DNA of 64,000 nucleotides from CAZSSH01 sp964609825 (lineage in GTDB: Bacteria; Verrucomicrobiota; Lentisphaeria; Victivallales; Victivallaceae): contig CAZSSH010000002.1 of the NCBI GenBank assembly GCA_964609825.1, positions 186,001 to 250,000 on the forward strand, read 5' to 3'. The notes below the pieces were generated by a model. The model did not search any database, was not told where the DNA came from, and saw only the letters and a program-made list of their open reading frames with translations. Positions 9,229-17,364 of the stretch are shown here, in pieces (position 1 is the stretch's first letter; the number at the start of each line of letters is the position of its first letter). Both the position numbers and the translations under genes were made by a program.

Positions 9229-10577
9229 ACTAATTTTTGAATTATTTCCTGATCGGAGAAGTGGTGACGCACTCCTTTGACCTCCTGATAGGTCTCGTGG
9301 CCCTTGCCCGCTACCAGCACGCAGTCGCCGGGCGCGGCCAATTGATAAGCCAGCTGAATCGCCTGCTCGCGGTCAGGCTCGATGCGGCAGGGTTTCTCCG
9401 CCCCGGCCACAATTTCATTAATAATCTCCAGCGGCTCCTCGTGGCGCGGGTTATCGCTGGTGACAATCAATTCGTCCGCATAATGCGAGGCAACTTTGCC
9501 CATCCGCGGGCGCTTGGTTTTGTCGCGGTTGCCCCCCGCGCCAAAGACGGCGATGACCCGTCCCGCCGCCACGCTGCGCAACAGTTTGAGGACATTCTCC
9601 AACGCATCGTCGGTGTGAGCGTAATCGACAAAAAAGTGAACTTTTTTGGGCGTCTCGATGCGTTCCAGCCGGCCCGGCACCAAAATCGGCGTCAGCAATT
9701 TTTGCCGGAGCTCCGCCGGTGAAAAACCGCAGTCGATCAACGAGAGGAGCACGCCCGCAAGGTTAAAAACATTGTGTCTGCCGGTCAAGTTGGTGCGGTA
9801 AGTTTCGCCCGCCAAAGTAAACACGGTATGGGTCAAGCCCAGCTCCGAAATTTCAATTTTGGCATCGGCCGCGGCGGTTTCGCCAAAGGGAATTTTGCGG
9901 CAGCTTAACTCGCGGTAAAGCCGCTGGCCGTAAGCATTGTCCACATTGATCACCGCGAGGCCGCCCTCCTCCAATTGTTGGGTAAAGAGCGATTTTTTGG
10001 CCTGATAATAATTGTCCATCGTCCGGTGATAATCGAGGTGGTCGCCGGTTAAATTGGTAAAAATCGCGCAGCGGAATGCGACCCCCGCCGAGCGCTCCTG
10101 AGCAAGCGAGTGGCTCGAGAGCTCCATCGCAGCATACCGCAAATGATTCTCCACCATGGCGGCAAAAAGCTCATGCAATTTGGCCGCATCGGGGGTGGTG
10201 TGACTGGCGGCCTCGGTATTTTTGCCGTCAAAATACTCCACGGTCGAAATCAGCCCGCAGTCGTTGAGCAAGTGGCGAAACAAATAGACCGTGGTCGTTT
10301 TACCGTTGGTGCCGGTGACGCCGAATAAGGTGAGGCTGGTATCGGCGTTGCCGTATTTTTGCTTGCACTTTAATGCATAATAGCGCTGAGTGGACTCAAC
10401 TTGCAGATACCCGACGCCGGGACGTTTGACCGCGACCGGCGACTGGTGGACGATCTCGGTCGCGCCGTTGGCAATCGCGTCATCGATGTATTGGTGGCCG
10501 TCAAAGGTTTCGCCTTTGACGGCAATAAAAGTGTCGCCGGGCCGGACAAGCTTGGAGTTGGCCGTAAAATTTTTCAT
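9225..10577 (-). CDS. murE: UDP-N-acetylmuramoyl-tripeptide synthetase MurE
   Basis: 450 residues. A cytoplasmic Mur ligase that adds the third amino acid to UDP-MurNAc-L-Ala-D-Glu. The ATP loop is GVTGTNGKTT (about 86-95), the carbamylated-lysine/magnesium region follows FTNLTGDHLDYH, and the C-terminal domain has DNPRHEEP. The DNPR motif is the one associated with meso-diaminopimelate as substrate, as expected of a Gram-negative wall. The ATG at 10577 is preceded by GAGGAA; an in-frame TTG five codons upstream is not needed. It is a stand-alone gene between lpxL and the trp operon, with its own promoter. Confidence 0.97.
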   Translation of the reverse strand: MKNFTANSKLVRPGDTFIAVKGETFDGHQYIDDAIANGATEIVHQSPVAVKRPGVGYLQVESTQRYYALKCKQKYGNADTSLTLFGVTGTNGKTTTVYLFRHLLNDCGLISTVEYFDGKNTEAASHTTPDAAKLHELFAAMVENHLRYAAMELSSHSLAQERSAGVAFRCAIFTNLTGDHLDYHRTMDNYYQAKKSLFTQQLEEGGLAVINVDNAYGQRLYRELSCRKIPFGETAAADAKIEISELGLTHTVFTLAGETYRTNLTGRHNVFNLAGVLLSLIDCGFSPAELRQKLLTPILVPGRLERIETPKKVHFFVDYAHTDDALENVLKLLRSVAAGRVIAVFGAGGNRDKTKRPRMGKVASHYADELIVTSDNPRHEEPLEIINEIVAGAEKPCRIEPDREQAIQLAYQLAAPGDCVLVAGKGHETYQEVKGVRHHFSDQEIIQKLV

Positions 10578-10608
10578 AAAGTGGTTCCTCAAAAAAGCGG
10601 GTTAGCAC

Positions 10609-10636
10609 AATATAACACTTTTACGGCGTTTTACAA
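10609..10636 (-). promoter_or_regulatory. candidate promoter for murE
   Basis: Minus strand TTGTAA (10636-10631), 16 bases, TATATT (10614-10609), about 32 bases upstream of the murE ATG. No obvious terminator separates it from the end of trpA, so read-through from the trp operon is also possible. Confidence 0.6.
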
Positions 10637-10653
10637 GGGCTCCGGCCAAGCAA

Positions 10654-11415
10654 TCAGCGAATTGCCGCGCTGACGTCTTTGACCAGCTTTACTCCGGCTG
10701 CGAAATCGCGGTCGATCGCGCTTTTCACGAGCGCACTCCCGATCACAATTGCGTCGGCCAGTTTGGCCGCCTCGGCCGCCATCGGCGCACCCGCAATACC
10801 GAATCCGGCTGCGACCGGCATCGAGACGATCTTTTTGAGATCGGTCAATTTTTCCTTGAGGTCCTCCGGCAAGGCGCTGCGCACCCCGGTGACGCCGCGG
10901 ACGGTGATGTAGTAGACAAAGCCGTCGCACCCCTGACAAATCGCCTTGACCCGGTCGGGCCCAGTGGCGGGAGAGATCAACGGGATGATCTCAATCGTGG
11001 TTCCGGCCAAAGCCTGCTGCAGCTCGGTGCGCTCTTCCAACGGAAGGTCCACTGCCAAAATGCCGTCGACATCGAGCGACTTCAAGCGCTCCAAGCCATA
11101 GTTGAGCAACACATTGTAGTAGCTGAAAAGAATGATGGGAACTTGCGGAAATTTGGCGCGAACGCTCGCCGCCACCTTAATGACATCGGCAAACTTGACC
11201 TTGTTTTGCAAGGCGATGTTGCCCGCCAGCTGGATGACTTCGCCGTCGGCGGTCGGGTCGGAAAAGGGCACTCCGAGCTCGATAATATCGACACCGTTGG
11301 CCAACAGATCCAAAATATATTGCTCACTGGCTGCCAAATCGGGGCAGCCGACGGTGACATAGCCGACCAATTGCTTTTTGCCGGACTTAAAACATTGTCT
11401 GATACGCTGATTCAT
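10654..11415 (-). CDS. trpA: tryptophan synthase alpha chain
   Basis: 253 residues, a TIM barrel that cleaves indole-3-glycerol phosphate to indole and glyceraldehyde 3-phosphate. The catalytic residues are visible in IELGVPFSDPTADGEVIQLA (E46 and D57). Near residue 50 the conserved PFSDP block is intact. It follows trpB with two bases between stop and start and closes the trpEGDCFBA operon. Indole would be channelled directly to TrpB encoded just upstream. Confidence 0.98.
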   Translation of the reverse strand: MNQRIRQCFKSGKKQLVGYVTVGCPDLAASEQYILDLLANGVDIIELGVPFSDPTADGEVIQLAGNIALQNKVKFADVIKVAASVRAKFPQVPIILFSYYNVLLNYGLERLKSLDVDGILAVDLPLEERTELQQALAGTTIEIIPLISPATGPDRVKAICQGCDGFVYYITVRGVTGVRSALPEDLKEKLTDLKKIVSMPVAAGFGIAGAPMAAEAAKLADAIVIGSALVKSAIDRDFAAGVKLVKDVSAAIR

Positions 11416-11417
11416 GA

Positions 11418-12587
11418 TTATTTGACTCCCAATTTCAAAACTTGCGCCAAATCCTTGTCGCCGCGCCCGGAGAGGCAGACGATGATTGATTCCTTCGGCG
11501 AATAGCGTTTGGCGCTCAACAAGGCCTGCGCCACGGCATGACTTGATTCGAGTGCGGGGATGATCCCCTCATAACGGCAGAGGAGGTGAAATGCCTCCAA
11601 CGCTTGACTGTCGGTAATGGCGGTGTACTCGACGCGCCCGGTGTCGGCCAAAAAGCTGTGCTCGGGGCCGACCCCCGGATAATCGAGCCCGGCCGAAATC
11701 GAGTAGGTTTCCTCAATTTGGCCGTCTTCGTCCTGCAGCAAATAAGTGCGGCTCCCGTGCAATACCCCCGGGCGGCCGCCGTTGATCGACGCCGCGTGCT
11801 CGCGGGTGTGCATCCCTTTGCCGGCGGCTTCGGCGCCGGTGAGCTTGACTTCATCCTTGTCGAGAAATCCGGCAAAGATCCCGATGGCATTGCTGCCGCC
11901 GCCGACGCAAGCGATGACTTCGGCGGGAAGTTTGCCGGTTTTTTCCATAATTTGTTTGCGCGCTTCTTTGCCGATCACCGACTGAAACTCCTTGACCATC
12001 TCCGGGTACGGGTGCGGCCCGGCGGCGGTGCCGATGACGTAAAACGTATCCTCAGCATTGGCGACCCAGTAGCGGATGGCTTCATTCATCGCATCCTTTA
12101 AGGTTTTGCTCCCCGAGGTCACCGGGACGACGGTGGTCCCCAAGGCATTCATCCGCGCCACGTTGGCGCTCTGGCGGGCAACGTCGATTTCGCCCATAAA
12201 AACTTTGCACTCCATCCCCAGCAAAGCGGCAGCGGTGGCGGTGGCCACCCCGTGCATCCCGGCACCGGTTTCGGCAATGACTTTGCTTTTGCCCATCCGG
12301 CGGGCGAGCAAGGCCTGCCCCAGAGCGTTGTTGATCTTATGAGCGCCGGTGTGGTTGAGGTCCTCGCGCTTCAAGTAAATTTTGGCACCGCCGACGTGCT
12401 CGCTGAGCCGCTTGGCGTAATAAAGCGGCGACTCGCGCCCGACATAATCGGCAAGCAACGCGCCAAACTCCTTGTGAAACTCGGGGTCCTTGACCGCCGC
12501 CAAAAACGCCGTCTCCAACTCATGCAGACAGGGCATCAATGTCTCGGCGACATACTGGCCCCCGTAAATACCGTAATGACTTTTCAT
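11418..12587 (-). CDS. trpB: tryptophan synthase beta chain
   Basis: 389 residues, the PLP enzyme that condenses indole with L-serine to give tryptophan. The PLP lysine is K84 in LNHTGAHKINNALGQAL, and the phosphate-binding glycine loop is CVGGGSNAIGIF. The length and motifs match the standard TrpB1 class that works with TrpA. It overlaps trpF by four bases (ATGA) and is followed by trpA. Confidence 0.98.
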   Translation of the reverse strand: MKSHYGIYGGQYVAETLMPCLHELETAFLAAVKDPEFHKEFGALLADYVGRESPLYYAKRLSEHVGGAKIYLKREDLNHTGAHKINNALGQALLARRMGKSKVIAETGAGMHGVATATAAALLGMECKVFMGEIDVARQSANVARMNALGTTVVPVTSGSKTLKDAMNEAIRYWVANAEDTFYVIGTAAGPHPYPEMVKEFQSVIGKEARKQIMEKTGKLPAEVIACVGGGSNAIGIFAGFLDKDEVKLTGAEAAGKGMHTREHAASINGGRPGVLHGSRTYLLQDEDGQIEETYSISAGLDYPGVGPEHSFLADTGRVEYTAITDSQALEAFHLLCRYEGIIPALESSHAVAQALLSAKRYSPKESIIVCLSGRGDKDLAQVLKLGVK

Positions 12588-13180
12588 GATTTTATTCCTT
12601 GCAAAAATGCTTTGATTTTATCCACCGATTTGATACCGCGCTCACTCTCAAGCGAGCTTGACAAATCCACCCCGTAGGGATGCACCGCGGCAATCGCCGC
12701 AAATACGTTATCCAGTGACAATCCGCCCGCCAAAAAGAGTTTATGAGGGGTGATCTCTTTGGCCAAGTCCCAATTGCACACCTTGCCGCTCCCCGGCGAC
12801 ACGCTGTCGGCGACCACCGCGTCGGCGTAAAGTTGATCGAGGTTTTTGACGTCGGCGGACGAGCGGATGTTGATTGCCCGCCAGATTCGCCATCGCTCAA
12901 ACTCGCGAAGCACCGCCTCGTCGGCCGCGCCGTGAATCTGGATGATATCGACCGTGTCCAAAAGTTGCCGGATCAAGTCCGGCGCGGGATCGACCGTCAC
13001 TGCCACAGTTTTGACCGATTTGGGCACATTTTTTACCAAGGCGGGCAACTCCGTCAACGGGACATGGCGGCAGGAGGGCTCATAAACCACCAAGCCGACA
13101 TAATCGGCGCCGTACTCGACAGCGCACTCAATCGCCGTCAGATCCTTGAGACCGCAAATTTTTACCTTGACGTCAGCCAT
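12584..13180 (-). CDS. trpF: phosphoribosylanthranilate isomerase
   Basis: 198 residues, a single TIM barrel that converts N-(5-phosphoribosyl)anthranilate to the carboxyphenylamino-deoxyribulose phosphate. The N-terminal VKICGLKD holds the catalytic cysteine (C8), and the C-terminal phosphate-binding FLAGGLSLDNV and PYGVDLSSSLES are typical. It overlaps trpC by eight bases and trpB by four. It is not fused to trpC, unlike the arrangement in enteric bacteria. Confidence 0.97.
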   Translation of the reverse strand: MADVKVKICGLKDLTAIECAVEYGADYVGLVVYEPSCRHVPLTELPALVKNVPKSVKTVAVTVDPAPDLIRQLLDTVDIIQIHGAADEAVLREFERWRIWRAINIRSSADVKNLDQLYADAVVADSVSPGSGKVCNWDLAKEITPHKLFLAGGLSLDNVFAAIAAVHPYGVDLSSSLESERGIKSVDKIKAFLQGIKS

Positions 13181-13952
13181 AAATCAACTCCCGGAGTTTC
13201 GCGCCCGGGTCGGCGGCGCGCATCACGGTTTCGCCGATCAAAAAGGCGTCAGCGCCGCATTCTTTCAAGGCAACGATGTCGGCATGACCGGTGATCGCGC
13301 TCTCGGCGACTTTGACCGCCGCCGGAGGAATCGCCGCCATCAGCTCTTTGACCAGATTGATATCGGTCACAAAGGTCTTTAAGTTGCGCGCATTGACACC
13401 GATGATGTCGGCGCCGCCGTCAAGCAGCATCTTGATTTCATCCAAATTGTGCGACTCCGACAACACGGCCAGGCCGAGCGACCCGGCGCACTCGCGCAAT
13501 TTCACAAATTCGTCGCGCGTCAGCATCGCCGCAATCAGCAAAATCGCGCTCGCCCCCCAGTATCTGGCCTGATAGATTTGATACGGGTCAAAAATAAAAT
13601 CCTTGCGCAGCAACGGGATGCTGGTGACCTTGGCCGCCAGCTGCAAATTTTGCGGCGCGCCGCCAAAGTATTCGCGCTCGGTCAACACCGAGAGCGCCGC
13701 CGCGCCGTTGCCGGCCAAAGATTTGGCAAGCTCCTCCGGGTCAAAATCGGCGCGGATCAACCCTTTGGAGGGGGAACGCATCTTTAACTCGGCAATGATG
13801 TTGATTTTGGGCGCGGTCAAAGCGGCGCGGAAACTGGCGCGTAACGGGGTCGCCAAAGCGAGCTTCTCCAATTCTTTCAGCGGCAACTCCGCCTGATCTT
13901 TGGCCAGTTCGCGGCGCTTGTCCGCCACAATTTCGTCTAAAATATTAGCCAT
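13173..13952 (-). CDS. trpC: indole-3-glycerol phosphate synthase
   Basis: 259 residues, a TIM barrel that makes indole-3-glycerol phosphate by decarboxylative ring closure. Family blocks are IIAELKMRSPSKG (substrate-binding, catalytic Lys), LLRKDFIFDPYQIYQARYWG and the C-terminal GETVMRA. It overlaps trpD by eight bases at its start and trpF by eight bases at its end, implying tight translational coupling. Confidence 0.98.
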   Translation of the reverse strand: MANILDEIVADKRRELAKDQAELPLKELEKLALATPLRASFRAALTAPKINIIAELKMRSPSKGLIRADFDPEELAKSLAGNGAAALSVLTEREYFGGAPQNLQLAAKVTSIPLLRKDFIFDPYQIYQARYWGASAILLIAAMLTRDEFVKLRECAGSLGLAVLSESHNLDEIKMLLDGGADIIGVNARNLKTFVTDINLVKELMAAIPPAAVKVAESAITGHADIVALKECGADAFLIGETVMRAADPGAKLRELIYG

Positions 13953-14958
13953 TGCTGACCTCGATCAAGCTCATGAGTTTGTCGAGCGCCGCCCCCGAGT
14001 CAATCGACTTGGCGGCCAAAGCAATGCCGTCACGGTGGGTTTCGGCCATGCCGTAATTGTAAATCGCCGCCCCGGCGTTGATTAACACCGCCGCGCGCGG
14101 CGCCCCCTGATCGCTGCCGTCCAACACCGAGCGCATAATCGCCGCATTGACTTTGGCGTCGCCGCCCAACAACTCGGAGGGCTCATAAACGTTGTCGATC
14201 AACAACTCGGGCAATAATTCATAAGTTTTGACCTGACCGTCGCGCAGCTCGGAGACACGGGTCGGTGCGCAGCAGCTGATTTCATCAAGCCCGTCCATGC
14301 CGTGGACGACCATCGCCCGCTTGAGGTTGGACTTGAGCAAGACGTCGGCAAAGAGCTCGGTGAGTTGCGGAGCAAAGACGCCGACCACCATATATTTGGC
14401 CCCGGCCGGGTTGCACATGGGCCCCAAAAGGTTAAAAATCGTCCGGATCTTAAGCTCGCGGCGAATCACGCCGATTTGTGAGAGCAACGGGTGCATCTTG
14501 CGGGCAAACAAAAACCCGATGCCGATTTCGGCAATCGCATACTCAATGACTTCGGCGGAGGCGTTGAGGTTGACTCCGAGCTCTTCCAAGACATCGGCCG
14601 AACCGCATTTGCCCGATGCTGCGCGGTTGCCGTGCTTGGCCACCGGGATGCCCGCCCCGGCGATCACAAAAGCGCTGGTGGTGGAGATGTTAAAGCTGCG
14701 GGCGGCGTCGCCGCCGGTGCCGACAATATCGACCACATCGCGGTTGGCGCAATCGATGTAAACCGCGTTTTCACGCAAGAGTTGCGCCCCCCCCAGCAAC
14801 TCCTCGGCGGTCTCCCCCTTCATCCTCAATGCGGCCAAAAAAGCGCCGATCTGGGAGTGCGGGACTTCGTGCCCGGTAAGGAGCTTCAAGGCCTCCTTGG
14901 TCTCGGCGGCGCTGAGGTTATCGTGCTCCAATACTTTATTTAAATATTTTAACAGCAT
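13945..14958 (-). CDS. trpD: anthranilate phosphoribosyltransferase
   Basis: 337 residues. It transfers phosphoribose from PRPP to anthranilate. The PRPP/anthranilate site GTGGD is at 80-84 in VDIVGTGGDAARSFNIST, and the second site KHGNRAASGKCGSADVLEELG follows the helical N-terminal domain. It is separate from trpG, which lies three bases upstream. Standard length. Confidence 0.98.
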   Translation of the reverse strand: MLLKYLNKVLEHDNLSAAETKEALKLLTGHEVPHSQIGAFLAALRMKGETAEELLGGAQLLRENAVYIDCANRDVVDIVGTGGDAARSFNISTTSAFVIAGAGIPVAKHGNRAASGKCGSADVLEELGVNLNASAEVIEYAIAEIGIGFLFARKMHPLLSQIGVIRRELKIRTIFNLLGPMCNPAGAKYMVVGVFAPQLTELFADVLLKSNLKRAMVVHGMDGLDEISCCAPTRVSELRDGQVKTYELLPELLIDNVYEPSELLGGDAKVNAAIMRSVLDGSDQGAPRAAVLINAGAAIYNYGMAETHRDGIALAAKSIDSGAALDKLMSLIEVSNG

Positions 14959-14961
14959 GAT

Positions 14962-15543
14962 TTACCCCCTTCGCGACAAAAGGTTGAGAAAATTGGCCAG
15001 CTGCCGTTTGCCGGTGGTGGTCAAAATCGACTCGGGGTGGTACTGAATCCCTTCGATCAGATACTTTTTATGGCGAATGCCCATGATTTCGCCGTCGTCA
15101 TCGGCGCTGGCGGTAATCTCAAGGTCCTCGGGCAATGTTTCGCGCTTGAGGGCCAACGAGTGATAGCGCACCACTTTGATTTTTTCCGGCAAACCGGCAA
15201 AAAGGCCCTGCTTGTCGTGGCTGATTTCGGAAATCTTGCCGTGCATTACCTTTTGGGCGTTGCTTAAGGTCATGCCGAAAACTTCGCCGATGGCCTGATG
15301 CCCCAAACATACCCCGAGCATCGGGATTTTGCCCTTAAAGTGGCGGATGACGTCCATCATCACTCCGGCACTCTCCGGGCGGCCGGGGCCGGGCGAAAGA
15401 ATGATCGCCGCCGGCGCCATCGCCTCGATTTCCTCAATGGTGATTTGATTGTTGCGGATTACCTTGACCTCTTGGTCGAGCTGTTGAAAAAGCTGGGCGA
15501 GGTTGTAGGTAAACGAGTCAAAATTGTCGATTAATAACAGCAT
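14962..15543 (-). CDS. trpG: anthranilate synthase glutamine amidotransferase component
   Basis: 193 residues, a class I glutamine amidotransferase that supplies ammonia to TrpE. The nucleophile is C79 in MLGVCLGHQAIGEVFG, and the His-Glu pair is in GIQYHPESILT. It lies five bases downstream of trpE. An identical family member can also serve p-aminobenzoate synthesis (PabA), but the position inside a full trp operon makes TrpG the straightforward call. Confidence 0.96.
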   Translation of the reverse strand: MLLLIDNFDSFTYNLAQLFQQLDQEVKVIRNNQITIEEIEAMAPAAIILSPGPGRPESAGVMMDVIRHFKGKIPMLGVCLGHQAIGEVFGMTLSNAQKVMHGKISEISHDKQGLFAGLPEKIKVVRYHSLALKRETLPEDLEITASADDDGEIMGIRHKKYLIEGIQYHPESILTTTGKRQLANFLNLLSRRG

Positions 15544-15548
15544 GATGA

Positions 15549-16970
15549 TTAGATCCCCAAATTGTTGTCCGCGGTTTTGATCGCCTCAAACAAGGCACGC
15601 GATTTATTCATGACTTCGTTGTACTCCATCTCGGGAATGGAGTCGTGGACGATCCCGGCCCCGGCCTGCAAGGTGATTTTGCCGTCCTGCTGCATCAGAG
15701 TGCGGATCGTGATCGCCAAATCCATATTGCCGTCAAAGCTGAAATAGCCGATGGCCCCGCCGTAAAAGCCGCGCGAGCACGGCTCAAGCTCGTGGATGAT
15801 CTCCATGGCGCGGATTTTGGGAGCGCCGGACAATGTCCCGGCCGGAAACACCGATTTCAACAAACTGTAGGCGTCCTCTTTGTCATCCAAGACGGCGTTG
15901 ACCGTACTCACCAGGTGCATCACGTGCGAGTAGCGCTCAATGGTCATAAAGTCCTTGACCTGGACGCTGCCCGACTTGGCGACGCGCCCGGCGTCGTTGC
16001 GGGCAAGGTCCACCAGCATCAAGTGCTCGGCGCGCTCCTTGGGATCGTTGATGAGCTCGTGGGCAAAATGGCGGTCGGACTGCTCGTCTTTGCCGCGCGG
16101 CTTGGTCCCGGCAATCGGGCGCAAGGTGATTTCGCGGTTTTCAAGCTTGGCCAAGGTTTCCGGCGAGGAGCCGACCAAAACTTTGCCGCCGATCTTTAAA
16201 AAGAAAGTGTAGGGTGAGGGGTTGATCAAACGCAGCGCCCGGTAAAGTTGCAACGGCGGCAAATCGCAGGGGGCGCAAAAGCGCTCGGAGAGCACGACTT
16301 GGATGATCTCCCCTTCATAAATATACTGCTTGGCCTTTTTAACCATCTCAATAAACTCTTCGCGGCTGCGGTTGGACTTGAGTTCGCCGATTTTGTTGTG
16401 GCCGGCATCGGCCAACTTGACGGGCTCTTGGAGGCGGCGCTGAATTTTGGCGAGTTCGGCGGCAGCGTAATCGTAGGCCTCGCGCAACGAGGCAAAGCGG
16501 TCGGTTTCGACCGACACCACCAAAAGCATGATGTGTTTCAAGTTATCAAAAATGACCATCTTGTCGGTGATCAGAAACTCGGCGGTGGCGGCGTCGGCGT
16601 GATCCTTGGGCGTCGGCAGTTTTTCAAACGCATTGACGCTCTCATAAGCCATAAAACCGATCGCGCCCCCCAGCAAGGGCGGGAGCTCGGGGAGCACCAC
16701 CGGTTTGAGGGACGCAAACTTCTTTTTAAGATCGTCGATGTCGGAAACACCGGGCTTGACTTCAAATATTTCCCGGGGCTCGATCCCGACAAACGAGTAA
16801 CGGCCGAAGCGCTCGCCATTCTCGACGCTCTCCAGCAGAAACACATTTTCGTCATTGCAGAAACGCGCCAATACCGAGACCGGTGTCTCCAGATCGGCGA
16901 TCACTTTTTGGTAAACCGGGATGACGTTTCCCGATTTGGCCAACTCTTTAAACTCTTCAAACGCAATCAT
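15549..16970 (-). CDS. trpE: anthranilate synthase component I
   Basis: 473 residues. It converts chorismate to anthranilate with TrpG. The N-terminal regulatory part has the feedback-inhibition motif LLES (45-48), and the C-terminal chorismate-binding domain has TLRPIAGTKPRG, DLARNDAGRV and SGAPKIRAMEIIHELEP. It is the first structural gene of trpEGDCFBA. Two layers of tryptophan control are therefore indicated: allosteric inhibition through LLES, and transcription attenuation in the leader just upstream. The GGTGAAAAA ribosome site precedes the ATG. Confidence 0.98.
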   Translation of the reverse strand: MIAFEEFKELAKSGNVIPVYQKVIADLETPVSVLARFCNDENVFLLESVENGERFGRYSFVGIEPREIFEVKPGVSDIDDLKKKFASLKPVVLPELPPLLGGAIGFMAYESVNAFEKLPTPKDHADAATAEFLITDKMVIFDNLKHIMLLVVSVETDRFASLREAYDYAAAELAKIQRRLQEPVKLADAGHNKIGELKSNRSREEFIEMVKKAKQYIYEGEIIQVVLSERFCAPCDLPPLQLYRALRLINPSPYTFFLKIGGKVLVGSSPETLAKLENREITLRPIAGTKPRGKDEQSDRHFAHELINDPKERAEHLMLVDLARNDAGRVAKSGSVQVKDFMTIERYSHVMHLVSTVNAVLDDKEDAYSLLKSVFPAGTLSGAPKIRAMEIIHELEPCSRGFYGGAIGYFSFDGNMDLAITIRTLMQQDGKITLQAGAGIVHDSIPEMEYNEVMNKSRALFEAIKTADNNLGI

Positions 16971-17010
16971 TTTTTCACCTTATGTTAATTGCAAATCAAA
17001 ATTTTGACAC

Positions 17011-17046
17011 AAAAAAAGCGGACTTAAGATATTACTCAAGTCCGCT
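17011..17046 (-). terminator. trp attenuator terminator (3:4 hairpin)
   Basis: On the minus strand a perfect 9-bp stem, AGCGGACTT (17046-17038) with AAGTCCGCT (17025-17017), has a 12-base loop and is followed directly by a run of seven Ts (17017-17011). It lies about 40 bases before the trpE ATG, inside the leader of the operon. It is an intrinsic terminator in a place where it can only make sense as an attenuator. Confidence 0.88.
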
Positions 17047-17150
17047 GCAAACTCTTACAACTATAATAATTCGTCGAAACGCGAAAAGCACAAAAAAAAC
17101 AACAGAACCAATATACGACAAATCAGATCGCAGCGGACATACGCCACTGC
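17040..17150 (-). promoter_or_regulatory. trp attenuator: alternative 1:2 and 2:3 pairings
   Basis: Segment 2 (17138-17130, GTCCGCTGC) can pair perfectly over 9 bases with segment 3 (17048-17040, GCAGCGGAC), which contains most of the 5' arm of the terminator. That antiterminator and the terminator exclude each other. Segment 2 can instead pair with segment 1 (17150-17144, GCAGTGG, against 17136-17130, with one G-U pair), which overlaps the second and third Trp codons of the leader peptide. A ribosome stalled at the first Trp codon would cover segment 1 and free segment 2; one reaching the stop codon would cover segment 2. Pairings were found by eye. Confidence 0.8.
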
Positions 17151-17191
17151 CATCGCCAAACTTGTAATACATTGTCATGTTGCGAAATCAC
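17123..17191 (-). CDS. trpL: trp operon leader peptide
   Basis: A 22-residue reading frame with a GTG start, preceded nine bases upstream by AAGGAG (17206-17201) and ending in TGA at 17125-17123. Its translation contains VWRWQWRM: three Trp codons (12, 14 and 16) within five codons, although Trp is rare elsewhere. It lies between a promoter-like sequence and a terminator hairpin upstream of trpE. Its job would be to sense charged tRNA-Trp through ribosome stalling, not to make a working protein. It is too short for ordinary gene calling. Confidence 0.85.
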   Translation of the reverse strand: MISQHDNVLQVWRWQWRMSAAI

Positions 17192-17217
17192 TGAAAAGAA
17201 CTCCTTGTCTTTGTCTA

Positions 17218-17247
17218 TTAATAAAACATCATTTTAAAAAATATCAA
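17218..17247 (-). promoter_or_regulatory. candidate promoter of the trp operon
   Basis: Minus strand TTGATA (17247-17242), 18 bases, TATTAA (17223-17218), about 27 bases upstream of the leader-peptide GTG. It would give a transcript with a ~240-base leader before trpE. The spacer is slightly long, and no TrpR-like operator was recognised. Confidence 0.5.
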
Positions 17248-17310
17248 GTAAATTTTCCAAATATTAACGATTTTTTCATCAAAATAGTATTTTTTTGCCT
17301 CCCGAACCCC

Positions 17311-17338
17311 TTGATTTTGAAAAAAACACATGTACATT
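17311..17338 (+). promoter_or_regulatory. candidate promoter for the receiver-phosphatase gene
   Basis: TTGATT (17311-17316), 16 bases, TACATT (17333-17338), about 27 bases upstream of the ATG at 17365, which has an AGGA ribosome site. It is divergent from the trp promoter, with about 65 bases between the two -35 boxes. Confidence 0.45.
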
Positions 17339-17364
17339 AAGGTCAAAGAACAGGAAAAGTCGCT

